Assembly (NCBI GenBank): GCA_902805475.1
Contig: CADCSX010000005.1
Span: forward strand, 693,501-757,500
Length of the DNA stretch: 64,000 bases
DNA from: Entonaema liquescens
Lineage: Eukaryota; Ascomycota; Sordariomycetes; Xylariales; Xylariaceae
Direction of reading: 5' to 3'
Shown: positions 12,658-24,713 of the stretch, piece after piece
How positions within the stretch are numbered: the first letter of the stretch is position 1
How the letters are laid out: every line of letters starts with the position of its first letter
The notes under the pieces: generated by a model
Database searches by the model: none
What the model was told of the DNA's origin: nothing
The model's input: only the letters and a program-made list of their open reading frames with translations
Position numbers and translations under genes: made by a program

Positions 12658-15600
12658 TTTGCGATTTGTGTACGAGCGTCACGAGTCAAGGATATTCCTT
12701 TTTCATTACGTATCTATGGGACACTTGTGATGATCTATTATCACCTATTATTTTTGGTGTAGACGGCGCTATTGGATATACCATCTTACACCAGCTGTTA
12801 GCTAGGAATCAAGGGGGCGTTTGCAGGAATTTGTACTACGATTATCGATCTACATAGACATTGACACGTCATGTGTCTCTTACGGTTACAGATATACCAA
12901 AATCTACTCGAACTTATTCTCCATACCTGCAAAGCACCTAGCACTGTAATCCAACAACTTTCAAGCTATAATTTAACACCATGCACAGGAAGTCCGACAG
13001 ACTTCTCGAAGGGCCGATGCATTTGTGAAATCCAGCCCTGATCATCACCGGGGATAGGGAAAAGCCATCCCACATCTGTGGAGCACGCATTAGCACGTCA
13101 GCGATCTGCGACCGAGTATCCATCGTTGTGCATTCTTTACATGCCTCTTTGGTAAGCCCTCTTACGACCCCGGCGCAACAATTAGACCTCCAGTCGGGCC
13201 GCTCCCTATTACCAATGGATTACATACTTACGTCTGATTAGGAAACCAGACCATGATCCTAGTCTTTTGATAACAAGAGCCCTAGGCGCAGTCGTAGTAT
13301 CAGATCGTGTTGTATCAAATCGGAGATCATTTTCAAGGGTGCCAAAAAAGCTACGTTGGCAGCTTGCCCACCAAGTCTAATCAAGCCAAGTCTAACAAGA
13401 TTGACTTACCTGGCCTACCTACCTAACCTAGCCAGCGAGCCGCAGGGTAGGTTCACTACACCTAGACAAGCATAACAATTATCTTATCGCCTCGTCCAAT
13501 TAGAGCCGTGAATAGCTGTGTTCGAGACGTACGCACCTAGGTAATTGTGAAGGGCGACCGTAATGACGAGCATGTGCGTGGGGGGCGCTCGCATGTCAAT
13601 GGCTGGCTGCATGGGTACTTACGGCACAGAAGGTTTAAGACAAGACGAGACGGTCCCAACACCGGTACTTGCCTAGTCTCATGCATGTTCTTCACTTTCG
13701 GCATGAAAGGAGGGTGTATCCTTCTTACGGCGAGCCAAGCGACACATGGTCGACTCTAGTAACAGGTTTTGATATCATCACGAAGCTTGTCACTCTCTCC
13801 CAATCCTTCGGTAACGAACTAGAAAACGTGGTATCGCGCCCTTACGTACTCGTCGCGCGCCGGTACACTTAACGCCTCCAAATAAGAAGGATTACGCAAA
13901 ATTCTTCATCGCAAGTCCAAAAAGGTCTGTTTATTCTAACGTCGCCCCCGGGGCTGCCAGTCTGTCATACCCAATCCGGTCTTGGCCCGACCTGTCATTG
14001 ACTAACCGGCGAATCCTCTTTCGTTGGGCGGCTGACAGGATTGCCATCCCAGCGCGGGGCTATCCGGACGTTGTGTACTAAAGGAGCCGGAGTGAGAAGA
14101 AGAAGAAGAAGAAGAGTAGGATCACAAATACCGTTGGCGAAAGGGAGGGTGTTCAGTTCGGTAATCCTATCAGGACCCTGACTAACTGATGACGCGGGTG
14201 GGCTTACATGAGAATCTTATATCCCCACGACACGCCCGCAGCCCACCTATCGGCGCGGGCCCCATCAGCCTCGTTGGAGCCTGGATTGCGCGGACGGCGT
14301 GTGACGAGAGATCCCCTCCTGCAGCAACAGTCTGGGGATCGGGCCCCGGGGCCTGTGCGCCCCGAGTCGCTACGGCCTACGATACAGCGGTCCAGCAAGC
14401 CCCAAGGCGCCGTTGGAAGAACCAGCGGCGCCCAGGTCCGTAGTTGTTTGTTTCTCCGAGTGTCTCGGACGCTTTACAATGGTGTGAATCCCCATCAACG
14501 GCAGCGTGTTACAGCTTCGTATTTCCCTGTCTCGTCTATATTGATCTACGCGCATGTAGTAGGTTATTTCAACGGCTTCCTGCTCCCATATAACTAAGGT
14601 CCAAGCCCCGTGGACTACCTATGTTTGTTCGAAAGCTCGTGGCAAACCCCCTCGCTGTGGAGGCCTCCCTTCGAAGTGCACTTACTTGCTTCGATGCGGA
14701 CACTTAGTCTCCCTGATGACGACAGCACGCACGGCTCGATTCACAAGCGTGTATTATACCGTTAGTTAGGTCGACTTAATGCATTTACTATGACCGCCTG
14801 ATGCGCCTCTATCCCACTGGACGGAACCCAAGGCTATCTATCACACAAATTTTTTTTTTCTTTGTGCGCATTAAGAGACGTTTGGAAATCACTCATCCCT
14901 AGTTGGTCGCGAGGACGTGATTCGTCCTGTCGCTATGAAATCCGATCTCTTGGCAAGCCACGTTTCCGCCCATGATCTGACGCTTATCTCAACCCAGGTA
15001 GGACTATTTTTGTAGAGGAGGAAAAAAAAAAACTGGCATGGCTTGTGCGACGGACAATTACGCACCAGGCTCGTCAGAGGGCCGCGTCAGACCTCCTCGA
15101 TGTGGCTGTCGGGCCAAGAACACGTTTGAGAAAGTGGACTTTTTTCTTTCCTGTGCCGTTTGACATAATTGATGCGTTAAGGGTTATAGGATACCAAAGC
15201 TATGGGTATCGAGGCTGTGGCGGATGGATGGATGATGTGTCATCTTGGCTGGCGGAAATAATCGCTTTTTTCTCCCAACTCCGAGACACTCGTGCACGCC
15301 CCGACACCGGGTCATGGTCGATTTTAGAAAACCGATGCTGGATGAAGTCGCGACTGCTTCATTTCAGGAAATGCTCTTCATTATCAGATGGATTCCGCGT
15401 ATACTCTAAGCCTTACGTTTATAGTGGTCCCTTGCCATTTGGGTAGATGAAAACTCATACCAGTGATTCATGGAATTAGGGTCTGATATACTCACAAGCG
15501 GGAGTATCGCAATCACGCTCATCTCTCCCTCTCTAGTATATTATTCTCATGGTCCAAACATTAACATCGTAAGGCTATGCTGGGGATATAGTTGTATAGC

Positions 15601-16609
15601 TTTACTCCGGTCCTGCTCCTGGTATATCTACGTTTCTGATGGTTAGGTGGCTATGCGGCCCAGTTCTTTTGACTGACGTTGAGTATCTCATGATGTAGCA
15701 GATACATCCATGGTTTGGTATCTAATCTAACCTTGTCATAAGCCCAAGATATTGTTGGCATATAGCATAATATGCTTTCCTAAGTGTATAATTCTATTGA
15801 TCTCTTCATGAAGGGGTTATGGAACATAGGGACTATAAACCCTAGAATTCATTAATACTTTAATCCCTGCGGCAACTACTATTAAACTTCTCCTTTAATC
15901 TAGAATAACTAGGTTATCATTGCACACCATTTTCTATAGTCCTATCGGATATGCACCATAGTCAAAAGCAAATAGCCGGAAAGTTGGCCCTAGGTGCATT
16001 AAAAAAAGAATAAATAAGTCTTGGATTTGAAACTCTGGCTTCCGGGCCACTATATATGTCTCATATCGCATTGATGTCATGAAATTGAGTCCACAGCAAC
16101 CAACTCGCCACTTTGGAGCGCATCATAGGCGTATGACCTAGGATAATGATGTCGAGTATAGAGTGCTCGTTGACCGCTTGCCCCTCTTCTTGGTACGGGA
16201 GGACACAGAAATTTAACAGGTTAGGGGCGTTATTGTCTCAGACTCATACCTGGAAGGTTTTAAGTATAAATGTAAAGAGTTCAATGATCTAGGCGGTGAC
16301 ATGATGTAAGCAAGCCGTGGGGCTTCATCTATTATATGCATGTCTTAAGTGAGCGGGTAAATCTCTATTACACCAACAATGCTTTTCAAACAAGGTCATC
16401 ATGGCGAGTGAGTTGCCACGGGGATATCTACACTGCAGATCCGAGTTCTTCGTCTTGTATGCCTCCATCAGATATGCAGCAAATTGAGACAAGCATAGCT
16501 GCCTAGGAACCTAAGTAGGTACTTTGATGATCACAGAAAATATTCGAACAATTACATCTTTTGCTCCCGAGTGTAGAGCGTTGCGAGTACCATGAGCGTA
16601 CTGTAGAAC
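12658..16609. other. Gene-poor intergenic region
   Basis: Nearly 4 kb without a recognised gene. A GC-rich island at about 14190-14450 is open in several frames on both strands, which reflects composition rather than a gene. A 133-aa frame at 15045-15446 has no recognised motif. A GAA trinucleotide run sits near 14095-14116. Composition falls gradually to AT-rich after 16600. Confidence 0.4.
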
Positions 16610-16892
16610 AATTTAACTATAATAATCCCCAATAACGGTGAAAATAACAATATGGATATAATTAATACGTAAACTCATTTATAGGATTTCCAATAACGAT
16701 AATGTTATCCAATGCTGTTACCGTAAGGTTAAATTTAAAATAGTAAAGTTGCGGAATTGCGAATATATATCGTTATAAATTAATTTTAATTTAAAATAAC
16801 GAGTGGATTTTAAGTTTTATATATAATAAATTAAAACATGTGTTTTAACCTCGTTATTTAAATATTATTAATGTTGTTTATATAAATTCGAT

Positions 16893-17154
16893 GTAACATT
16901 TTTAAAAAAATGTTACGTATTAATTAAAAAAACGGGTAAAATTTAGGATTTAATCGAAATATTTCCGAATAAACGTATTTTTTACGTATTTTAATATATT
17001 TTATAATATTTTATAAATTTTTATTATTTTTTTTTTTTTTTTAAAATTAATAAAAATCGGAATAATTTTTTATTAATATTTAAAATTTGGTACGTTATTT
17101 TTAATTATTACCCGTTTTTTTAATTAATGCGTAGTATTTTTTTGGGGGTGTTAC
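16893..17154. mobile_element. 262-bp inverted-repeat element (MITE-like), RIP-mutated
   Basis: The ends form a terminal inverted repeat of about 47 bp: positions 16893-16939 match the reverse complement of 17108-17154. Both begin GTAACA and both contain ATTAATTAAAAAAACGGG. Every difference is a transition; for example the right end keeps CCCCC where the left has TTTTT. No coding capacity is present and no target duplication was found, so the precise boundaries are uncertain. It lies inside the AT-rich stretch at ~16610-17160. Confidence 0.65.
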
Positions 17155-17160
17155 GTTAAA

Positions 17161-17731
17161 TTTGTGTAGATAGCATTAATAATTGATTATTCTTTAAACT
17201 ATTTCCTCTCGTTTCGTTTATGATGGGAAGTTTATTTAGCTACTGTTTACTAGAATCCATTCCCGTTTATTAGGATTGGTATGTATACCCGGTGATGCAT
17301 GTCATACATAGAGTGAGTGTCAAGTAATATAGGTATACTATAGTAGGATGATGATCCAATAACGCTTAACCTTCTATCCTCTCACGAGGGTGCTTAACGT
17401 CCTATAGGTACATCCACTACACCCACTATTCCTTGACAGCTAAAGATCCTTTGACTTATATTCTATATCAGGCTCTACAGTAATCAGCGAGAAAACCTAA
17501 CTACCACAAGGTAGATCAAAAGGTGGGGAATCAACTTCGGCGTTCCGCAAGGAATTCTAACCAGGATCGCTCTGAAATAAAAGCTATTCATTCTAAATAC
17601 ACTCTTCGTTTTCAAGGGTCTTTAACACTACTTGAGGCTAGCAGACCGATGCTATACGATAGATTTTGCAGATAATGGCACTGTGCTTCACTTTATACAA
17701 CATAAAACACATATAAAAAGTAATCGGGGTA
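17161..17731. other. Normal-composition spacer between AT-rich tracts
   Basis: About 570 bp of ordinary base composition between the MITE-like element and the inverted-repeat transposon. No gene or repeat recognised. The sharp return to ordinary composition shows that the two AT-rich tracts are separate units. Confidence 0.5.
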
Positions 17732-18002
17732 AGTCGAACCACCGTTATTAAAGCTACCTTAATGGGGCCATTTATTTCTTATATAAATTTAATAAAATTA
17801 TATATTTATAATTAATTTAATAAAATAAATAAAAATATACGGTTTTTTTTTTAAAAAATAAATATTACGTATTTAATATATATATAAATTAAAATAATTT
17901 TTAAATAAATATTCGTAATTTAATAAATATAAATATAAATATTAATAAATTTATATATAAATTTATATATATAATTATTAATGTTAATAAATTATAATAA
18001 TT

Positions 18003-18059
18003 TTATAAAAAATAATATTATTTTAAAATTATTTTACCGGGTTTATAATATAAATTATT
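18003..18059. repeat. Internal inverted repeat, left arm
   Basis: 57 bp that match the reverse complement of 18781-18837 with only two differences, both transitions. The shared core contains AAAATTATTTTACCGG. The two arms are separated by about 720 bp and lie wholly inside the TA-flanked transposon, so they may be the ends of a second element inserted into it, or a palindromic feature of the original transposon. Confidence 0.7.
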
Positions 18060-18780
18060 TTACCGAATATTTATAAATAATTAATAATTAAAATTATTAA
18101 TAAAATAATATAATTTTATAATTTTTTTAAATTTCACGATGTAAATAATGAAAAATAAACATTATTAAAACGTTACGTTTTTATTTTTTTATATTTAAAA
18201 AAAAATAAAAATAAATGTTATAAATAACGGTAAAATTCGTTTTAAATTTACATTTATATAAAAAATTAATTATATTTAAATATTTAACGTCGTTAATAAT
18301 ATACGTAACACGTATTATTTCGTTATTTAATAATATTTTATTTAATTAATATAATATATTTACGAAATTAATATTATTAAACGCGTTTAATTACGTTAAT
18401 TAAATATATATAAATAATTTTTATTAAAAACGTTAATATTATAAAAAAATAATGTAAAAATATTATTATTTATAAATTAATATAATTTTATTTATAAATT
18501 ATTTATTATTATTTAAAAATTATTAACGTTTATTTATAAATTATTATTTTTTAATTATAAATTATTTTTAAAATAATTTTATTAAATACGGTTATATTTT
18601 TTTAAATTTAATATTAATTAATTAATTAAAATTTAAATAATTAAAATATTATAAAATATACGTAAATATTTATTATCGTAATTAAAAAATATTAAATTTA
18701 ATTTAAAATAATAAAATAAATTTATAAAATTATTAATTTATAATAATTTTTATACGTAATTATTAATAATTATAATTTTA

Positions 18781-18837
18781 AATAATTTACATTATAAATC
18801 CGGTAAAATAATTTTAAAATAATATTATTTTTTATAA
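18781..18837. repeat. Internal inverted repeat, right arm
   Basis: Partner of the inverted repeat at 18003-18059. Similarity stops sharply outside and inside the 57-bp arm, as expected for terminal inverted repeats of a nested ~835-bp element. No target duplication could be recognised in the AT-rich flanks. Confidence 0.7.
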
Positions 18838-19266
18838 ATATTTAATTTAAAAATATAAAGTTTATATAATTAAATAATAATTTTTTTAATTTATATTTTT
18901 AAATAAAAATATATATATAAAAAAAATATTAAAAAAAATTATAATAATTTATAAATATTTAATATTTTTAAAATTAAATTTTTATATATTTTTATTTTTT
19001 TATATTTTAAAAAATAATTAAAATTAATAATTTTTATTTTTTTACTATTTAAATATTAAATATAAAAAATAAATAAAAATTAAATAATTTATAATTAAAA
19101 TAAAAAAATAATAAATAATTTATAATTAAAATAAAAAAATAATAAATAAAGATTATATATTTTTATTTATTTTATTGGATTAATTGTAAGTATACGGTTT
19201 TGCTAAATTTGTATAAGAAATGGGTGGCCCCTATTAGGGTGGCCCCAATAACGGTGGTTCGACTTA

Positions 19267-19939
19267 ATAATTAAGACTAACCCAGAGCTATGAGTGACAC
19301 TATATGATCACAGATACGGGTTGAGATTGCGCATAAGTATTGTCATCTAAACGTAGCTGATTGAAGATAACGTAAAGTGAAGAGCAAAAAACAGAAGAGG
19401 AAGTATATCCAGGAGCGCTTTTCCAATGCTTCTGTACCTCTTGAATGTATATTTGATTGCTGTAGGCCAGTGTCTCCGGAGCTCTGTTCCCCCTCTCTGC
19501 CAACCACCCGAACTGCCAGCTCCTCCAACTTAGAGATAGATAAAGTTATGTTGTAGCAGCGTGGGATGCTTTATACTTCGGTTTTCCCCTCTTCTAAGTT
19601 GAGCTCCTGAAGTCCCGGGAACCATTTGCCGTAGAATAATTGAAGAGCAAAGATAAACTATCAGAAGGAAAACGTTCTTATTTAAAAGTCATCTTTAGTA
19701 GTTCGGTACATGTGTTCCGATTGCTGATGAGCTCTCCAGTGAAATTATGATATAGGTATAAGCTGCCCAACGAGCGAAGGGGAAGTCCGACTTATATATA
19801 CGTTCTTTCTAAGATACCTGGTACTGTATCATATAGCAGTCCCTTGACCACTCATCTCAGTACTGTCCTGTTGTGACGCCATATTGCTGGACGGTCAACT
19901 CCCCCGGCCCCCACCTCTTAGGTAGGTAGTTACCTATTT
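19267..19939. other. Intergenic, nothing recognised
   Basis: About 670 bp between the DNA transposon and the minus-strand hypothetical gene. Short minus-strand frames at 19300-19528 overlap each other and show no motif. Confidence 0.4.
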
Positions 19940-20575
19940 TCACTGCACAATCTTCCCGCTACAAAACTCTTTCCACTCAGTAAGTGGGAGCTGCTCTGGG
20001 TCCGGCGCCTCGTCTGGATCTTTCCACGCCGATTTAGCAGGATAGGGCGACGGATCCAAAGTCAGTTGATAAGCAAACATAGGCACCCAGGCAGGGATCT
20101 TTGGCATGGTACGCTCGAAAGCCGTGTGGAAGCTGCCCTTTTCTAGGCGCGCCGAGTATGCCTTGGGACCGAATGCCGCATCAGTTAACCGCTCGTCGTT
20201 GATGGTGAAGTTGTCCAGGGAACCCCTGGAGATGATGTGGCGTTTAGTGAGAGTGATTTCGATGCCGAAGTGGCTCACTCTCTTGTCTGAGCCGCCACCA
20301 CCCCTTTCTTCAGTCGAAGCGTCGACGGCGATATCAGGACGGAGTAGTTTCCATTCCGTCTGTGCCAGTATCCAAGCTTGCGGTTGCTTGATGCAGATCA
20401 GCTGAACTTTTGTTAGCATAGTCTTATCTTACTTGCTGCTATCTATATTTGAAGGATATCGGCTTACCTCGCCAGTACCATCTTTCCGAAACGCGATTTG
20501 GCACTCGTTGTTAGAGTCGAGGCGCCACGGTTCTGCGCATAGCAACGAGACGAGAACCTCTTCACTCATAATCAT
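19940..20575 (-). CDS. Conserved fungal hypothetical protein, ~189 aa
   Basis: Two exons: 20575-20468 and 20401-19940, joined in phase 0. The intron starts GTAAGC and has a GCTAAC branch site just before its TTCAG acceptor. The predicted protein begins MIMSEEVLVSLLCAEPWRLD (two in-frame ATGs at 20575 and 20569). It continues through a Trp-rich segment (PQAWILAQTEWKLLRPDI), an acidic/Gly linker, and an FGIEITLTKRHII block. It ends in a Pro/Asp-rich tail. It has no signal peptide or membrane segment. The composition and splice structure look like a real gene, and the N-terminal LLCAEPWRLDS block resembles conserved fungal hypothetical proteins I cannot name. No function is assigned. Confidence 0.75.
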
Positions 20576-21475
20576 TTGCGAGGTACGTTATGTACGTGAG
20601 GAGATCTACGAAGTCGACAGAAAATCGCAGTATATGACAAATACCACGGACGGGCCTGCGAACGATCTATGGGTTATTGTTTATCAAGTTAGCCTTGCCT
20701 CAAGTGATTGGACCCAATAACTTGGTAATTAGTACGCCAAGGTCGACGAAAAAAAAGGAGAGGGGCGTGACTTCTAGGTATGCCGTTTTTTAGGCCAATT
20801 ATATCGTAGATAGCATGTTATTAGGTCATTTTTCTTTGTGTGTATCCCACCAATTCAAAGGGCGTACGCAGGTTACAATAACGCCATTTGTTGAGTAGGT
20901 ACTAATCATTAGATTGCCATAAGCGGACTGTACTACAATTGACGCTATATATTAACCAGAAAGATAGGTGGGCTGAAAAGCGCGCTTACACTCAGCTATG
21001 CTGAGACCTGGATCGACCTGACTTCTATCCATTTTTATTTCAATATAGTTGCCTGGGGTGGGACTGCCTAGAATTATTGAAGTTGTCAGCTACAGTTTTT
21101 CTTATAATTACGAGCGCTGTGAATATAGATTGGCGAGTATATGAACTCCGATGGGTTGATTGAGTAACACGAGTTAGCTTACTGGCGGTGGCCTCGTAGA
21201 CTCCGGGATCCTGTGACTTCGATTCTATATTATACTGAGCAGATTTTTTATCTGACATGATCAATCATCGAGATCTGTATAATGGGCTTATTGGGGGATT
21301 TCGTGTCGTTCGGAGCTTCAGGCCGGAAAAGGCAAGACAACAGAACCATTTCGACTACGATGGGATGCTTCACCAAATGAAGTGGTCGAGTATATAGTCG
21401 GGGGAGGCACGTCGTAGAAGGGAGAGAACAGGCTCGTCTTGAGTAGTAGACAGAATTACTTTGCACTCCTACACA
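20576..21475. other. Divergent intergenic region
   Basis: About 900 bp between the minus-strand hypothetical gene and the plus-strand secreted-protein gene, presumably carrying both promoters. No further gene or repeat is recognised. Confidence 0.45.
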
Positions 21476-22257
21476 ATGATTCCAACCAATCTCTTTACCT
21501 CGGCCATTCTGGTGCTGGTAACCTCTGTAGCTGCCGCTCCCCTTGACCTTCAAGAACGGGGCCAACAGATCGTCATCGGATACAGGCGCTGTTCTAAAGT
21601 AAGCAAACTGCTTCGTGAAATGAGGCAAGGGAGTACTAATCGACATTTCTGATATGACAGGAGCAAGCGGCGGCCTACACCGCAGCGGGAACCGTAACGT
21701 ACGACCCGAGCTTCCCGAATTGGGGGCAGCAGATTGGCGCGGGAACGTACACCACACCCGGCCGTGACGATTACGAGCCTATGGCTGATCCCGACTCGTG
21801 GTATGCCCCTTCGCACTTCCACGTTACTACCTCCTTTCCCCATATGCTTTATGTAGGATCCTAATGTTTCCTGTCCTTTCCTGTTGCCAGGTACTGTGTG
21901 ATTAGCGCCGATAAAGACCGCATTAACGACGCTTCCAAGGCGTGGATCCCCAAAACCTCTCCGTTCGACAGCAAGAAGTTGTGGTTCCAAAGCACAGACG
22001 ATAACATCAAAAATTATATTAAGCAGTTGGATAGTTCATGGAATCCGGACCGGACTATCCGCCTAGCCTACATTGCAGGCGCCAAGACTCCTACCTATCA
22101 GCTGCTCATCCCGTCTCAACTGCACAACGCGCAAGGTGGCAGCTTAAGCCTCACTGTGAAATGCTCCGAGAAGAAGGGCGATATTCAGGATACGCGCGTC
22201 AACTATGACAGTTGGAAGAACGTAAAAGGCGATAAGGGAACGGAGACAAAAAAGTAA
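21476..22257 (+). CDS. Small secreted protein, 209 aa
   Basis: Exons 21476-21598, 21661-21800 and 21891-22257; introns have GTAAGC/GTATGC donors, CTAAT branch sites and CAG acceptors, and phases fit. The chosen ATG (21476) gives a classic signal peptide: a short polar start, then hydrophobic residues to about 23 (SAILVLVTSVAAA). The mature part contains IVIGYRRCSK, then QQIGAGTYTTP, WYCVISADKD and KAWIP, and ends in a Lys-rich tail. Three Cys remain after cleavage. I recall similar secreted fungal proteins only as uncharacterised. The GYR start plus a G-x-G-x-Y motif is faintly reminiscent of ADP-ribosyltransferase folds, but no catalytic Glu motif is clear, so no enzymatic or toxic activity is claimed. 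Likely an extracellular accessory protein. Confidence 0.8.
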
Positions 22258-22882
22258 TCAGGAGAACTCGCTCGTCCAGACGTCCGGAGAGCATATGACT
22301 TACTTACCACAAATTGCCTATGATAGAGCAGCCCGGGGGTCAAGGGGTTTGTTTAGCACGTCATTCTTTATATAGGTGTACCTAGTCAGTGTAGCATTCT
22401 TTATACGGTCCCTTTCTATAGAGGTTTCTGAGAATTTTTGTCCGACCACATGGGTATACATTCGTTTTCGTGTCCCGAAGCACGCTGGGGTTTACTCTGG
22501 CATGCTTCTATCCCATTCCGACTCCATCCCGAGTCATAATTCCCGGGTCTCTAGGCAACATAGGCTCTGTATTTATCCTAGTAATTCCTGAGGACTGTAA
22601 TCTAAAGACTAGAAAGTTAGACATTGATAGCATGATCTCGCTAGTCAATAAACACTTTTAAGAGCGACGCGTTCCTTTTATAGCCTGGTATTAAGAGCTC
22701 TAGATGAAATAATTGAACGGCCTGTTGGTAGCAATGCGTTGGATTTCCTGAAGCCGTAGTACCTTAAATAGTAGTTTTATCCAGTCACCGAGGAAGAGAC
22801 TCCCTGTCTTATGCTTTCTGTTTCTGCGGTTTCTAGCCACGAAGGGTGTAACATTTTCCCGAAATAATCTAATACAATATAA
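22258..22882. other. Convergent intergenic region
   Basis: About 620 bp between the ends of the secreted-protein gene and the minus-strand CorA-like gene. Nothing recognised beyond presumed 3' untranslated sequence. Confidence 0.45.
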
Positions 22883-24713
22883 TCAGAAACTATTGATGAA
22901 ATATCTTGAAAATGGTAAGTAATAGGTAAAATCGGGGTTTCGATACCTTGTAAAACGGGAAAATTGGAATGCAGGCATAGATGGAAATATAGATTCGCCT
23001 TGTTCGGTATGTCGTATTTTCATATATAGTTGAAGTCCAAAATAGGTGATAAAAGTCAGACCAGCGGATATTGAAATGTAGAGCCATATGTAGCCAGAGA
23101 CTACTGGCGCTATCGTTGCGTTGCTAGAATGCCCCGAGTCAGATGTATTTCCACTATCTACAGGTCGATATCGTAAATCTCTCCAGTCGTTAGACCATTG
23201 AAAAATGGGCATAGCGAATATGGTCTGTTACTTTTGTTACCTAGAGACTTTATGGCGGGGCGTCTTTCGGAAAACCTACTGCCGTGGTCGATAGGGGAAG
23301 ATATATCATAGCAATGAAGGCGATGCCAGTAGCGAATTTTGCGTTTTCGGAGCTGGTATGAGCCTCTTGCCTTGATAGTTCGCTCCTCATCTAGAGTCAT
23401 ATAAGTAAAAGAAATCTACAACGTAGATCACACTTGCTAGGAAAAGAGGAAAACAGATCACTTACTATGTCGGTAGCGAATGAAATGTCCTCGACGAGAA
23501 TTCGGCACTTAGAACTTTGGCCGCTGAGCATCATAATTATATCATTAAACCGCTCCGATATTATTTCCGTCATTCTTGTGGAAGGCTCGTCTCGGAGTGT
23601 CTTGAGCATCTGTAAATCTGACAGAGCCTTGGATGGCTGGAGTTTCGTGGCTTCGACCTCTTCCTCCGCCTTCCGGATGGCTTCTCGGGTCGCCCTAACC
23701 TTATGAATAGTTTCCCAACTAAAACGATCTTTGACTTCCCTGGCTTCTTGAAAAGCCCTCTCTCCCATAAGTGTGTCGTAGGTATTGTATGTGTCTTGTA
23801 CTGATCATGGTGACAAGACGATCGTATTGTAACTCGATATAGATACTCAACATGAGTAGAGGGTGTCCTATCGCGTCTTGGTTAATACTCACGAGCCCTT
23901 GGACCCTTCTAACTTGTTCATCTGAGCAGCAGAACATGACGGCTAACGTTAGGTTCCTCTCCTCAAAATGAGTTGCGGCCATAGCAAATGACTCTTCGTC
24001 TGAATCCGGATTCACGACTGCAGTGTGCATGAAGATTTTCGCCGGACCCTCAGGAAACTTGTATGTGCGAACTACGGAGGTCAACGATGTTTGTCCCCTT
24101 ACTGTGAGCATTGGAAAATGGGCAGGTAGGTGAAATGCGCTGACTATTTTCTGCCAACTTTCCGAAGAGTCCTTATCCAAAGGAAGATCCGTGTATGCCG
24201 CAGGTAGAGAACTATCAGTGAGTTTGATGTCTTCCGCGCGGGGGATACAGCTGTATCATTTCAACACGTGTAAGTCCCTAGCGGAAGTGTTCTCCAAGGA
24301 TGTAATAAATAAGGACATACAGTATTATAAACCCATTCTGGGGTAACTCGTTAAGGGCGAAGTCATCTCGAACGAAGTGTAAAGTCTAGAGAATCAACAT
24401 TAGCCAACTATTAATCCAGATAACAAGACTTAGACCGGAACCAATGCTAGATTCAATATGGTTTCACCTGTATCCAATTTTCCCAACTTCGATGGTCCGG
24501 TAAGTCAATTACTTGGGCATCTTGAGCCTGTTGTATATATTAGAACTGTTTAGTTGAAGCATCCGTTGCTATTGGTTGTTTACCCACCGCATCCCATCCC
24601 CAGTTCTGGATAACCTTGCATTGTTACCCCTTAGTACGGACATCAAATTTATAGTCAAACTGGTCAAGATGATTAGGGGCTATGAATGGATCAGAGTCTG
24701 GAAACCACTCCAT
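22883..24713 (-). pseudogene. CorA-like membrane protein gene with two in-frame stops in first exon
   Basis: Minus-strand exons: A ~24713-24468, B 24385-24321, C 24250-23802, D 23761-23466, E 23390-23280, F 23224-22883. Phases from B to F are all consistent, although the C/D intron is only 40 bp. The protein has a globular N-terminal part (FHLPAHFPMLTVRGQ; FMHTAVVNP), a helical segment (LQMLKTLRDEPSTRM), and two C-terminal hydrophobic helices. The first reads FIAMIYLPLSTTA; the second, after TIFAMPIFQW, is YIWLYISISAGLTF. This is the layout of fungal CorA-like divalent-cation transporter relatives, though no GMN motif is seen. Exon A reads coherently (MEWFPDSDPF... NWGWDAVGKQP...) but contains TAA at 24624-24626 and TAA at 24540-24542. 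No alternative ATG follows the second stop before exon B. Both could come from CAA by C-to-T. The LTR of a RIP-mutated retrotransposon begins 236 bp upstream. Confidence 0.65.

Larger units (their letters stand above)
17732..19264. mobile_element. TIR DNA transposon, probably Tc1/mariner-pogo (Fot1-like), RIP-mutated
   Basis: A 1533-bp unit bounded by long inverted repeats. The outer 18 bases, AGTCGAACCACCGTTATT, are identical at both ends, and similarity continues for about 110 bp with mostly transition differences and a one-base gap. TA dinucleotides flank both ends (17730-17731 and 19265-19266), the target duplication expected for Tc1/mariner and pogo/Fot1 elements. The interior is extremely AT-rich with no surviving transposase frame; most remaining C residues lie in CpG. 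The right inverted repeat keeps its GC-rich sequence (GGGGCCACC), whereas the left copy is partly converted, so RIP stopped near the right edge. Family assignment rests on TIR and TA only. Confidence 0.8.

Noticed and set aside
14189..14597. GC-rich island open in several frames
   Set aside because: Multiple overlapping frames on both strands without motifs; a compositional effect.
15045..15446. 133-aa frame
   Set aside because: No recognisable family, signal peptide or intron context.
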